A stretch of 64,000 bases of DNA from Lunularia cruciata. Lineage: Eukaryota; Streptophyta; Marchantiopsida; Lunulariales; Lunulariaceae. Of the stretch, positions 1 to 9,884 are shown in pieces. Both the position numbers and the translations under genes were made by a program. The stretch spans positions 48,894,243 through 48,958,242 of the forward strand of contig OX419761.1 in NCBI GenBank assembly GCA_948567375.1. Direction: 5' to 3'. The first letter of the stretch is position 1, and every line of letters starts with the position of its first letter. Below the pieces are notes generated by a model. That model did no database searches and had not been told where the DNA came from. It saw only the letters and a list, made by a program, of their open reading frames with translations.

Positions 1-1852
1 ATGCCATATGCCATCCTCTCGAACAACTATCACACACTGATATAATAGCAGCTCCACCATAAGAGCCACATAACATACACCTCAAGCTTGCATGTACTAG
101 TGCAAAGCTTGGATCCATAGTACAAGCAATGTTTGGGAGGTGGTATGGTGCACAATTGCATACATGATCCTTTCAAACAACACCATCACATCCTTCTAAC
201 ACAAGGACTCCATATGGCAAAACCTCATGCACTCTCAAGATAGTGCGGCTTGTCAAAACATCAAGTGTTGTCGGTGTTGTCTGCTATAGATATACATAGT
301 CTCTTGGATAAAATCAACAAATCGAGGGTCTATAACCTCCACCTTGAATGGTAGCATAGCTTAAAGTATCTCTATGTTGAGCGATCACCAAGTTCTCAAA
401 GGCCATCAATATCACTCTCCGAAAGATCTGTGCTTGTTGAGAACATGCGCTCATCCATACATCTGGATCATCCAAGTCCAAAACTATAGTAGCATCTTGA
501 CGAATGGCTGCAAGTAAATTTGGATCTCATTCATAGAGTAGAAAGTAAGGAGAGAAGGATGTTATGGAAGCTTGCTGGCTGAACCAATTGCCCTGGCCAA
601 CCAAGGTAATTGGAGATCCCAATCTCCCAAGTGGCCTCTTTGCAAACCATACTTTCACAATGCTCTCTGCACCGTCTAAACTACTCTCTTTGTTAAGCCA
701 TCTGCCTCAAGGTGATCTCAAGATGTAGTATAATGATCAATCAAAGCCTTGTCACACAAGACTTAAAATTCCCCCAAGAACTCTGTACCTTGATCAGTCA
801 AAACCTAAGCTGGGTACCAAAATGACTAAGAACTTGATCTAGGAACGAGTAAGCTGTCCCTTCACTAGACTTGTCAAAAAGTGCCACCAACTTAATCCAC
901 TTGGACAAGTGCTCCACCATCATAAAAACATAGCGATGATGTCTTACAATCAATGGTAAAGGTCTAGCAAAGTCCAAACTCTAGCGGTAACCCAATCCCA
1001 TGATAGGTAATGGGTGCAATTGTGGCATAGGAGCATTAAATGATGCTCTAACTTGGTCACAAACCACACATCTTGCAACAAATTGTTGTACCTTGGTCTG
1101 CATACCGTGCCACCAATAATGACTCTAGAGTAAGCTATATATATGCTTTACTCCAAAATTTCCTAGCTCCTCATGAGCATGACGGAGCAACTGTGCTCTC
1201 TGAGATGGAAGTAGTACTACTCGCACTCTACCATCCTCCCATACACGCAAAAGGTGTTTGCACTCCAATTTGAATTGTCTGGCTCGCTGAAAGACACTAT
1301 CTCTCTCCTTGGCTCCAATTGTGCCACCCACAACACCAATGTGATGATAGTCTATCACTAAGACGTCACCATGAATGTCTTGCTGAATTGTACCAATATC
1401 TTCACTCTCAAGATCTATGACCTTAATAACTCCTCTTGTATGCACTGAGAGAGATACCACCAAAGCCTCAAAAAATATACATAGAAAGACCAATGCATGC
1501 CAACCTAGCACCATCTCTTCATCTATCTCACCATGCCAATGTGCTCCGGTCTGATCCTATTGGTTGGGGATTGGGTTTCTACTCAACCCATTTGCATCAT
1601 AGTTCATCACTCCAGGTCTGTGAACAACTATGAAATCATACTCCTATAAAATTAGAGCCCATCATGCAGGCTTCCTTGAAAGCTTCTTGGACTCCATCAA
1701 CCACTTCAGCGGCTGATGATTAGTGATGAGAGTGAAAGGGTTACCAAATAGGTAATGTTGGAAATGTGCTACTGCCCAAATGGCTGCCAATCACTCTCTC
1801 TCATATGAACTATACTTTGCCTCTGCTCAATTGTTGGAGTGACTAGCATAGG
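1..1852 (-). pseudogene. Old element: RNase H C-terminus, integrase and partial PHD finger
   Basis: Minus-strand remnant of the 3' pol region. The clearest open stretch (1514-1125) reads the end of RNase H and the integrase N-terminus, ending in the conserved HAHEELGNFGVK zinc-binding segment. Sequence from about 1100 to 150 matches the integrase core and C-terminus of the plus copy (11850-12830) but is broken by stops and small indels. Positions 1-100 match the first half of the PHD finger (CDSC and GWHMA in the plus copy), so the window edge cuts the domain. The RNase H part is separated from its own N-terminus by the solo LTR at 1853-2593. Non-functional. Confidence 0.85.
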
Positions 1853-2593
1853 TGTAATACTCCGAGGACAAGAGAAGAGCGAAAACACAGATTGCACACT
1901 CAAACATTCGATGCCCCAAGGGAGCACCTTCTCTTTATTATATAGACAAAGAGGATCTCCTCCAAGGAAGCTCCACCCTAGGATTAGGGACACAGATAGG
2001 TGACATGTCAGCAAGCTCCACCCTTGGATTACTTACTTGGATGGGTGACCTGTCTGGTCTAGGTCCTATCTGGTTGGTCAAATGAGCTTTGACCGGAGGG
2101 AATCTTTTAGGGAATCTTCCTGTAGGAATCTCAGAATCACATGAGTAAGGTACCGTTGGAAAGCTCTCGACGAGACAAAGCAAGGGGGAGGGAAGGCCAG
2201 CCTTTCCTCCGTTGGGGGGGGGGAATCTGCACATTTTCGAGGCCTAATTCATCTGTTTAGGCCTCCAAAATTGCCTTCAAAGATTTCAGGCATATTTCGG
2301 TTCCTACTCTATTAGTAGAAGTCCCCTTTTGGTGATACCTCTTTCTGATCTGTTTAGTCCATCATGTGTAACATCCTTCCAGATGTTACCAAACCAATTC
2401 TCACCTTTAAATCATATGTCTAGCTATTGGTTCTAAGGTTCTCAAGTCTATTTCGGTTTCTGCCCTATTAGTAGAAGTACTCTTTTGGTGATACTTCTAT
2501 CTGATCTATTTTGACCATCATGTATGACATCATTCTAGATGTTACCAAACCAAATTTCACATCTAGATCATATGGCTAACCCTTGGTATTACA
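1853..2593 (-). repeat. Solo LTR of family LTR-X
   Basis: This 741-bp unit begins TGTAATAC and ends GTATTACA, a perfect 8-bp terminal inverted repeat. It is flanked by the 5-bp target duplication ATAGG (1848-1852 and 2594-2598). Removing it with one duplicate restores the RNase H sequence of the old element. The sense strand is minus: read that way, a CTATATAATAAAGAGAAGG TATA region lies near the 3' end. Related LTRs are at 49481, 50730, 52108 and 53502. Confidence 0.92.
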
Positions 2594-2598
2594 ATAGG

Positions 2599-3911
2599 CC
2601 ACCACAAACTCCTTCCCCTTGTCATCATGTTGGGTAAGCACTGCTCCAAGCCCCAACATACTCCAATCAGTATGAACCTGAAATGGTTGTCCTAAGATTG
2701 GTCTCCGCAAAATAGGAGCAGATGTCAACCTTTCCTTGAGCTCTACAAAAGCTCTCTCTTGCTCATCTTCCCAACACCACTCTTGTGTAAGCTTGGTAAG
2801 CTTCATCAAGGCCTTGGCAATGGCACTAAATCCTCTAACATAGCGGCAATAGAAGTTTGCCAACCCAAGGAATGCTCACACTCTACTCACATCTGTAGGT
2901 AGAGGAATATGTGCAATAACCTCCACCTTGGTCTATTGAACACCAAGTCCTCTAGGGTAGATATAGTGAACCAAGTACTCAACCTGCTCATGGAAGAACC
3001 TACACTTCCCAAGATGTAATTTGAGTCCATGAGATCTCAACCTCTCAAACACCTCCAACAAATGTCTCTCATGTTCCTCCATAGTAGTGCTATAGACCAA
3101 AATGTCATCAATAGCACCAAAAAAAATCTAATCCAACTAGGATCCTATTCATGACCCTCTGGAACTTGACAAGAGCGTTCTTTAACCCAAACAATAAGAA
3201 CCTCCAGTAATATAACACATCCTTGCCATGAAGATCAATAGCCCAGAATGTTGTCTTGGACTTGTCCTCCTCTTTGATCAGCAACTGATGATATCTCACT
3301 TGAAGATCCAAAGTACTAAAGACCTTTGCATGCCAAATCACATCAAAAATCTCCTCCGGTGTAGGCATGGCATGCCAATCAGCCCTGGTTTGCCGGTTGA
3401 TAGGATGGTAATCTCCACACATTTGCCTATATGTGTAGTTGCCATGCATATCCTTCTTGGTTGGCATCACTATAGCTGATGCATACTCTCTATGTGAGAT
3501 CTCCATCAAACCAGCTTAAAAAAGTCTCTACTCTTGCTTTGAATCAACGTCCTCTCCATATCACTATAGCAATAAGGATGTCAAAAACTAGTGTATCGCT
3601 AGTCAGCTCAATCCGTATACCAGGTCCTTTCATAAAACCCAAATCCTTCATACTTAAGGCCAAACAACTCATGTAGCTCTTCAAGAACATCCAAACTCCT
3701 TGTCTTTCCTTTCCAGTAAGCTTGGGTCCCAGATCCGGCTCCCAAGTATCCTTTGTAACGATCACAAGAGTGGAAGACGTACTGATTGGTTGCTACATTG
3801 AGCCCTTGGGAGCAGTAGTGTCATGCCCTTGACCACTAGAGGTCCCAACCTTGGTGTGAAAAACTCCCTCCACTCTGGTTGCAAGCTCCATACGTCCTCT
3901 AGTTGCATCCC
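2599..3911 (-). pseudogene. Old element: reverse transcriptase and start of RNase H
   Basis: Minus-strand Ty3/gypsy RT remnant. The open stretch 3509-3108 carries the RT fingers and palm (MCGDYHPINRQ, FSTLDLQ with the first catalytic Asp, LFGLKNA). It ends at the catalytic loop: compared with the plus copy, two bases are missing in the YIDD codons, so the frame runs into TGA. A second open stretch (2863-2576) carries the connection region (ANFYCRYVRGFSAIAKAL) and the RNase H start (QVHTDWSMLGLGAVL). The segment upstream (3765-3544) matches the linker before RT (TWEPDLGPKLTGKERQGVW). The piece ends at 3911, where the plus copy inserted into it. Confidence 0.9.
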
Positions 3912-4360
3912 TGTCACGCCATTTGTAGTTCCGCATCTAGATGCTCGAACACTGGAGTTCCAGTGATGGTAGTTAGAGTTATTCTAGCAGTTTCTCAAGG
4001 ACTACTTTCCGACGGTTAGATTTCGTGTTCGGGGTACTGACTTCACGGTGGGGCCCACCATCACTTTGCACCGTTTGCACCGTCGAGTGTGCCGACAGCG
4101 GGACCGTTAGGGTTTCAGGGCTAGCTCGAGTCCAGGGGGTATAGTTTCGAAGTGAGCTCCAGAGAGCTCACTTCTCTGACGTTGAGCCTTCGAGTTCCTG
4201 GCTATGGTGGACAGAGGCCGGCGAGCGTCACCTGGATTCTCTATGCTTGAGTGGGTGTGGCTTGACTGTGATCAGTGCCCAATTGTTGGCAGTTTATAGA
4301 GTGACAGATCAAGTACTGATCTGAGTTGAGTTGAGTTGAAAGTGTTAAGCAATCTGATTA
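3912..4360 (+). repeat. Terminal repeat A1 (5' LTR-like)
   Basis: 449 bp, repeated at 13295-13743 with the same length. It starts TGTCACGCC and ends CTGATTA. It lacks the 106-bp B segment found on either side of A2. The old minus copy also starts with this repeat (TGTCATGCC at 28803) with no B segment in front, so an A-type left end recurs. Confidence 0.93.
4140..4181 (+). promoter_or_regulatory. Putative core promoter, transcript start and LTR hairpin
   Basis: A TATA-like TATAG at 4140-4144 lies 27 bp before CTCACTTCTCTGACG (4167-4181), the segment complementary to the priming site at 4361. An 11-bp perfect inverted repeat, GAAGTGAGCTC (4149-4159) and GAGCTCACTTC (4164-4174), is separated by the loop CAGA. 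I infer transcription starts near 4167, because a self-primed element needs its primer at the RNA 5' end. No expression evidence is available. Confidence 0.5.
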
Positions 4361-4375
4361 CATCACAGAAGTGAA
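4361..4375 (+). other. Putative self-priming primer-binding site
   Basis: CATCACAGAAGTGAA follows A1 directly. Its reverse complement matches 12 of 15 bases of the A1 segment 4167-4181 and 13 of 15 in A2 (13550-13564). In the old copy the equivalent site (28333-28347, minus) is perfectly complementary to the A2 segment, 15 of 15. No tRNA-type site (TGG...) is seen here. Orientation and position fit Tf1/sushi-type self-priming. Confidence 0.6.
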
Positions 4376-5702
4376 GTCAGGGGGAAATCGGGTGCAGGAA
4401 CGTTGAGTGTTGGTGGTATCTCCAAGCTCGGTGGATCGTGGTAACTCGATTCAAGTTTTGTGTTTCCGTAGTGTGCAGAAGCTCGTTCAAGTGATTCAAA
4501 TTTGGCAGTTAGGCGGACGGTGTGCGGAAGCGCTGGCCAAATTTTGAGCAAAGAAGGAGCAATTTTCGAGCAATGTTGTGATTTTGAGCTCAAGAGGTGA
4601 AGGCAGGACCAATTTGCTGCGAGTTGGGCTCAGAAAGTGAAATTGAAGGTGGAGTTGGAAAGCTCTTCTCATGAAATTGTGATTTGGAAAAACCCGTTTT
4701 GTCAATTTGGCTCGAGTGGAAAGTTAGCGGGGGATTTGGCGGACATCCATGTTTAGGGTTTACGTCAGATTTTACGTCAGATTTTATGTCAAATTTTGGG
4801 CCAGAATTGGAGGAGTTTTGCTATTTGGCCAGATTTGGAGAAGTTTTGCTAGTTTGGAGGAGTTTCGCAGATTTGGAGAAGTTTCACCAATTTTGGAGGA
4901 GGTTCGAAGTGGCAACAAGAAAGGCCTCATTTGGCTGAATTTTGGCATTTCGAGGCATAGGGCTGTGGGCTATGAGAGGCTACGAAGGCCTAGAAGGGCC
5001 AGCAAGCCAGCTTGCTGGCGTGAGGCTAGCTAGTTTAGTGTAGATCTTGGTCATTGGTTGGCAAAATCTGCCTTTCTTGCTAGATTGTGCGCAACAAGGT
5101 TTGACCCCTAGATCTCTTGTTCCTAGACTGGTGCCCTAGCCAACTAGTCCACCCTCACTTGTTGTCATAGTGACTGTACCACTGTTATCTATACACATGT
5201 AGCTTTGGCTAGGAGATGCAGTTTGATCCCATTCTTGGTGATCCTGGTAGCTTAGGTAGATACGAACTACTCTTATGTCAAATGCCAAATGGTGGCAGAG
5301 TCAATCCCGTGTTGTGTTATGAGATGGAGAGTTTTCATTTAGATTTCTTGTGATTGGATCCCCTCCATTCTCCGCTTCCTGTTTGTGCACCACGTTTGTG
5401 TGAGGTGCCCTGACTTTTGAGCGTTGGTGCTCTGGTGTGCTCTCGGTGGTGAGGCTGGAGTGATGACCAGTCAGACTACCTTTGTTTCTCTCCGGTGAGG
5501 CAAGAAGTGATGACCTGCAGACCGTGAGAGTGCGTGTTATGATGGCAGGTTACAGGTTGCCCTTCCCCTAGTGTAGTTATCTCGGTAGAGTTACATTAGT
5601 GGGTGGTGTTGAGTTGGTGTTGGCACTTGGTGGGGTGCTTGCGGTTGCGACTTGCGGTTGCAGTTGGTGGTTCGGGTTTGTTGTTGTAGTTACGTGGTCA
5701 CG
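4376..5702 (+). other. Long non-coding leader between priming site and gag
   Basis: About 1.3 kb without a convincing coding frame. Around 4760-4900 it contains short imperfect repeats (three runs of TTTTAYGTCARA, several of GATTTGGAGAAGTTT). The small open frames here (for example 4684-4938) follow these repeats and show no family resemblance. The same leader is in the old copy (27136-28345), so it belongs to the element. Packaging or translation-control signals would be expected here, but none can be named from sequence. Confidence 0.6.
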
Positions 5703-7499
5703 ATGGAGTTCTTTGGAGATTCCAGAGGAGTTAGCCCTGTAGTACACAGTGGGTTTACTCGGAGTGGTGCTCGGTATCAGCATGTATCTCAGGTCCTAGT
5801 GAGGGAGGAGATTGACTCTGAGTTGGAGTTCGACACAGGAGCTGATTCAGTTGAGAGTGCACTTGGTGTGTCCGCATCGTTGTTGTGGGACATGGACGAG
5901 ATTTATGGGGCCTCCAAAGGCCCTAGGCGTTACTCTAGTACAGTGGGTACCATTGAGTTGGATGACTTCATCCAGGAGTTCGATAGTTGGTGTGATCTGT
6001 AGCAGATGCGGAACCCGACTTTGTTCACACCCTTCATGGCATGGAAGGGGTTGTTTCAGCACTTAGAGGGTCCACCGATGGACGACTACCATGAGTTCAG
6101 GAGAGCTCATTTGGAGGAGATTGAGTTATGGAGACAGTATTGGTCTCCACACTATGTCTCCATAACTTCAGGCTCGATGGCCAGGAGTAGATCGGCTGTA
6201 CCTACGAGTTCTAGCTCGAGTAGTGTGGGTGGAGCTAGTGGAGGTGCACTAGCTGGAGATAGTGCTACTACGAGTGGAGGTACCGCTGCAGGAGGTGGTG
6301 TGGTACCGGGGTTTAACCCCATGGTTGAGTTCTTCCTATGTTTGAGGCAGAACTACCAGGGAGTGCGGACTGATAAGTTGAGGAGCTTGCAGGAGTTCCA
6401 GCGGAAGGCTAGAGAGAGCCTACGCGAGGCATATACTCGCATGAGGCGGCTGATCAGTTTCACTCAGTGAGTTACTGAGGCCCAGGCAGTCCAGTTTTGG
6501 TATGGGATACTGGACAGGGAGTTGCAACGTAGAGTTCGTGATGCTACGTTGTTGCAGGCTACTTTGCCCACTTTGGCAGTAGTCTTTGGTTTGGCTGAGC
6601 GTATTGAGCTCAACATGGTGGAGGAGAGAGTGGTGACAGCTGGATTTGGTAGAGAGACCTCATCTACGATTTTGACTTCTTCTAGAGTGCAGTAGAGTGC
6701 ACCCCGCCCAGTTGGTTTTCGAGGACAGGGTGGACAGCCCAGATCCTATGGAGTGAGTGGAGGGCCTAGTGGAGTTAGACCCTTACCCTCATTTTTGGGT
6801 CAGCAGCAGCCAGTGAGTGGTGGTGTTGCTTGTTGGACTTGTGGTGGACCTCACCATAGGAGAGAGTGTACTCAGGGCAGCGGACTTGATACCTCTGGTG
6901 CATCACAGCCAGCACAAAGGCAGTGTGAGCATTGCCACAGATTTGGTCACACTAGTGACCGGTGTTTTGACCTACACCCGGAGTTACGGAGTGGTAGGGC
7001 TACTATGGCAGGTAGTAGAGGAGCTCCAGTTCATGGAGGACGAGGTGGTAGAGGTGGTGGTAGAGGATCTACACCTAGTAGGGGTGCAGTACCTGCCCTT
7101 ACTTCTGACACAGCTATGGCTACTCGGATTGAGCAGTTGGAGCAGAGATTGGCTAGTATGGCTATTGCTTAGAGGAGATCAGATTCGGGTGCTGAGGCTT
7201 CCACCTCATATGTTGGTGATAGAGATGCTTTGGACTTCATGTGCGGAGCAGCACAGGTGGATGCATCTGCAGCAGTGACTAGGAGTGCAGTACGTGCTCC
7301 AGAGCCTAGAGGAGCATCAGTGGAGTTGGACCCACAGAGAGGAGAGGTTGGGAGACAGGTCAGACTTCCCCAGTCTTTCATGCTATCTGAGGCATTGCAG
7401 ACGACATCCATGGTTCCTAGACGTCCCAGTGCAGGTGTGGTAGGTGGTGATGGAGTACTTGATGGAGTACCTGCTAGTCAGCCACCTACTACTACATAG
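5703..7499 (+). pseudogene. gag (capsid and nucleocapsid), degraded
   Basis: I place the start at the ATG at 5703 (MEFFGDSRG), the first ATG in frame after the leader. The frame continues through stops at 6000 (TAG), 6468 (TGA), 6693 (TAG), 7170 (TAG) and 7497 (TAG) with no frameshift. The middle (6310-6660) has a retrotransposon-gag feel (VEFFLCLRQNYQGVRTDKL, then LREAYTRMRRL). Two zinc knuckles follow: CWTCGGPHHRREC (6831-6869), slightly irregular, and CEHCHRFGHTSDRC (6927-6968), a perfect CX2CX4HX4C. After them come a Gly/Arg-rich tract and a helical EQLEQRLASMA segment. Gag should coat the RNA and build the particle. In the old copy most of this gene is deleted. Confidence 0.85.
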
Positions 7500-8318
7500 A
7501 CTGAGGCTAGCATGATGTTGGAGGCGGCTCAGCTGATTATGCGGCATCCTTTATTTTCAGCCAGTGACATGTTTACATTGGGAGTTGACCCATCCCCAGT
7601 GTTCCGGTTGGCTGCCACGTTGTGTGAGAGTAGGGATGGTGCAATTCCTACTACTAGAGCAGAGGTGGTTGGTAGTGGAGCTGACTTGGTTGAGGAGCAT
7701 GGGATCCGTTCAGCGACCAATGGTTTATGGCAGGCAATAACGGCTAGACTGGAGGAGTTGCCAGCTAGACCGGTCTTTAAGAGAGCGCGGTTTACACCTG
7801 GTGTTGTCCTATTGGATAACCAGAGGGGGATCTTTTGTTTAGTGGGACCTTCAGGGAAGGTCTATACACCACAAAGAGTCTTGTTAGACTCTGGTGCGCA
7901 GCCCCTTATGTTGGGGAAGGCTGCAGTTGTTGGTCTGGAGTTACGGAAGACCGATGTGGAGAGGTGTCTATTTCAGATCCAGACATCTCTAGGTGGTGGT
8001 TCGACACAGTACATCACACGTGGGGAGCTTGTTGTCAAGGTTCAGCCTGGTCATCCGACTGATAGCTCGGTGGTGAGAGCTCAGGTTATTGCAACGATAG
8101 CTGAGTCATATGATGTGCTAGTTGGGGGAGCAGTGTTATACCCTATGGGTTTCAGCATTGACTATTGGGAGGAGACAACCTCTTATAGACTTGGTTGGCA
8201 GTCTGGTGAGGGACGGGTATGTCGCCTACCAGTACGCTTCAGTAGTGGCAGTCTTGGCTCACTACAGTTCAGGACCATGGCAGCATCAGTTTTAGCTTTC
8301 AGCGGTGCAGTTACTTAG
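7500..8318 (+). pseudogene. Retropepsin-type aspartic protease
   Basis: In frame with gag, running from the TAG at 7497 to the TAG at 8316. The active site is VLLDSGAQPLMLG, with DSG at 7887-7895. About 70 residues later the flap-to-C-terminal signature SYDVLVGGAVLYPMGFSID appears, the usual ILG..L element of Ty3/gypsy proteases. Roughly 90 residues precede the active site, an N-terminal extension with no recognised motif. It should cut the polyprotein into gag, MTase and pol parts. The old minus copy has the same DSGA at about 26376-26400 but broken flanks. Where the old copy can be compared, the codon at 7497 reads CAG and that at 8316 reads TGG. Confidence 0.87.
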
Positions 8319-9884
8319 CCTGGTGACTTGTTGGAGGGGAACGCCCATGCAGAGGATACTCCAGTACCAGAGGAGATCACTCGGCTATGGAGTACGAGTG
8401 GGATTGTTCCATCCACCTTGGATGTTCCATTGTGGAGTTCAGAGGAGGCATTGCAGCAGCATGCAGATCAATTGGTGCAGCAGGCTTGGAGTGGAGCCTT
8501 CGTACCATCAAGGGATGAGTGTGAGGATGAGCCTCCAGAGGCGATTGCTTTGACACCTCTGGATACCACACTCATTGCTTGGCAGTATCCAGTAGAGGGG
8601 ATATGTCTATTGGAGTTGTTTGGTGGGATCAGCACCGGACTAGCTGCGGTGTTACAGGTGGGTATCCGAGTACAAAGGTACTTGTATGTAGAGAGAGATG
8701 AGACTGCTAGGCGAGTCTCTCTACATCATGTGGCACACTTGGCCTATCGGTATCCGGAGTTATTACCGATGTCAACAGTCAGAGGTTACCAGAAGGCCTT
8801 ACCAGGAGACATTTCCTTACTGGGGGCGCATGACCTAGAGAGACATGGGCCTATTCACTTGGTGATTTCTGGATGGCCATGTTAGGGACATACACGTGCA
8901 GGCCATGGTTTGGGTCTTCAGGATCCTCATTCTGGTGTGTTTTGGGAGATGTTACGGATACTACGACATCTCTAGGTTCATCAGTCTGTTTCTCCAGCTT
9001 ACCTTTTGGAGAACGTTCCATTGATGGGTGATTCTCGCACTAGAGTGGTGGCGAGTACACATCAGGTCCATTCATGGATGGGACCTGCAATATTGTTAGA
9101 TGCAGCCAGAGTGGGATCACGGGCTCATCGTCTTTGTCTTTGGTGGACGAACCTCTTACCCAAAGAGGTTCTACAGCGTAGTTATGATGGGATTCAGCGA
9201 CTAGACCACATTCTTGTTGATGATATCTTGGATGCTAGACGTCAGTCTCAGACAGTAGTAGTGGCTAATAGGTCACCTATGGCAATGGTGAACCTAGTTG
9301 GACAGCCTAGAGCTGCATTTCCCACACTCACGAGTTTCACAAGCTCTCATGCTTTTCGAGAGGGAGGACCTGGACTTGTTTGGGACTCACAGTTACAGCA
9401 GTTGGTGGAGCCCAATGCTGATGAGAGAGAGCGGGTGATGGGTTTTTGCATCGGTATTACCGCTGTTCCAGCAGTGTCAGAGGCATCCAAGTGTCAGGTG
9501 TTAGGTCAGGCTATGGACCTGAACTATTTGACCTGGATTGTGAGCCTTGGTTTGGCAAAGCAGCGTAGGATGCGCTTGATAGGCATCACCACTCGGACAC
9601 TTGTGAGCCCTGTGCCTATCGAGACGATTCAAGCACATGCTGGGGGTGATGGACCGAGTGGACATGGTATTCTTGGGACACATCCAGTAGCTACTAGGGA
9701 GAGTGGTCTACTTGGAGTCCATCCAGGTGAGCGTGGGCTACTTGGATTACACCCTTGGTCCACATGGGATGCAGCCAGAGGACGTATGGAGCTTGCAGCC
9801 AAAGTGGAGGGAGTTTTTCACACAAAGGTTGGGACCTCTAGTGGTCGGGAGCATGACACCATTGCTCCCAAGGGCCCAGTGTAG
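8319..9884 (+). pseudogene. DNMT3-like C5-cytosine DNA methyltransferase inside the polyprotein
   Basis: In frame with protease. After a 90-residue linker, motif I reads CLLELFGGISTGLAAVL (FGG at 8619-8627). VGIRVQRYLYVERDE follows, then motif IV SGWPC with the catalytic Cys at 8880-8882. A TAG at 8883 replaces the expected Gln of PCQ and a second TAG lies at 8973. Downstream are motif VI ENV (9009-9017), a motif VIII-like SRAHRLCLWWTN, FPTLT in the target-recognition region, ERERVMGF (IX) and LGQAMDLNYLTWIV (X). Motifs run I-IV-VI-VIII-IX-X, the canonical order of DNMT3 rather than the rearranged order of plant DRM. The catalytic region is about 310 residues, a normal size. The tail (9660-9760) repeats GLLGxHP three times. 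SAM-dependent methylation of cytosine is the expected reaction. The frame ends at TAG 9882. Confidence 0.9.

Noticed and set aside
8328..8885. An intact 185-codon methyltransferase gene of the host
   Set aside because: It ends at PC, in the middle of the catalytic motif. The rest of the domain follows in the same frame after the stop, and it is flanked in frame by protease and RT, so it is part of the element.
8328..9560. A rearranged DRM-type methylase
   Set aside because: Motif I and the catalytic Pro-Cys come before ENV, VIII, IX and X. DRM has VI-X first.
5703..9884. TAG used as a sense codon in this organism
   Set aside because: TAG occurs as a stop in unrelated fragments here, the old copy has CAG at one of these sites (7497), and other families decay with all stop types. 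Decay is simpler.
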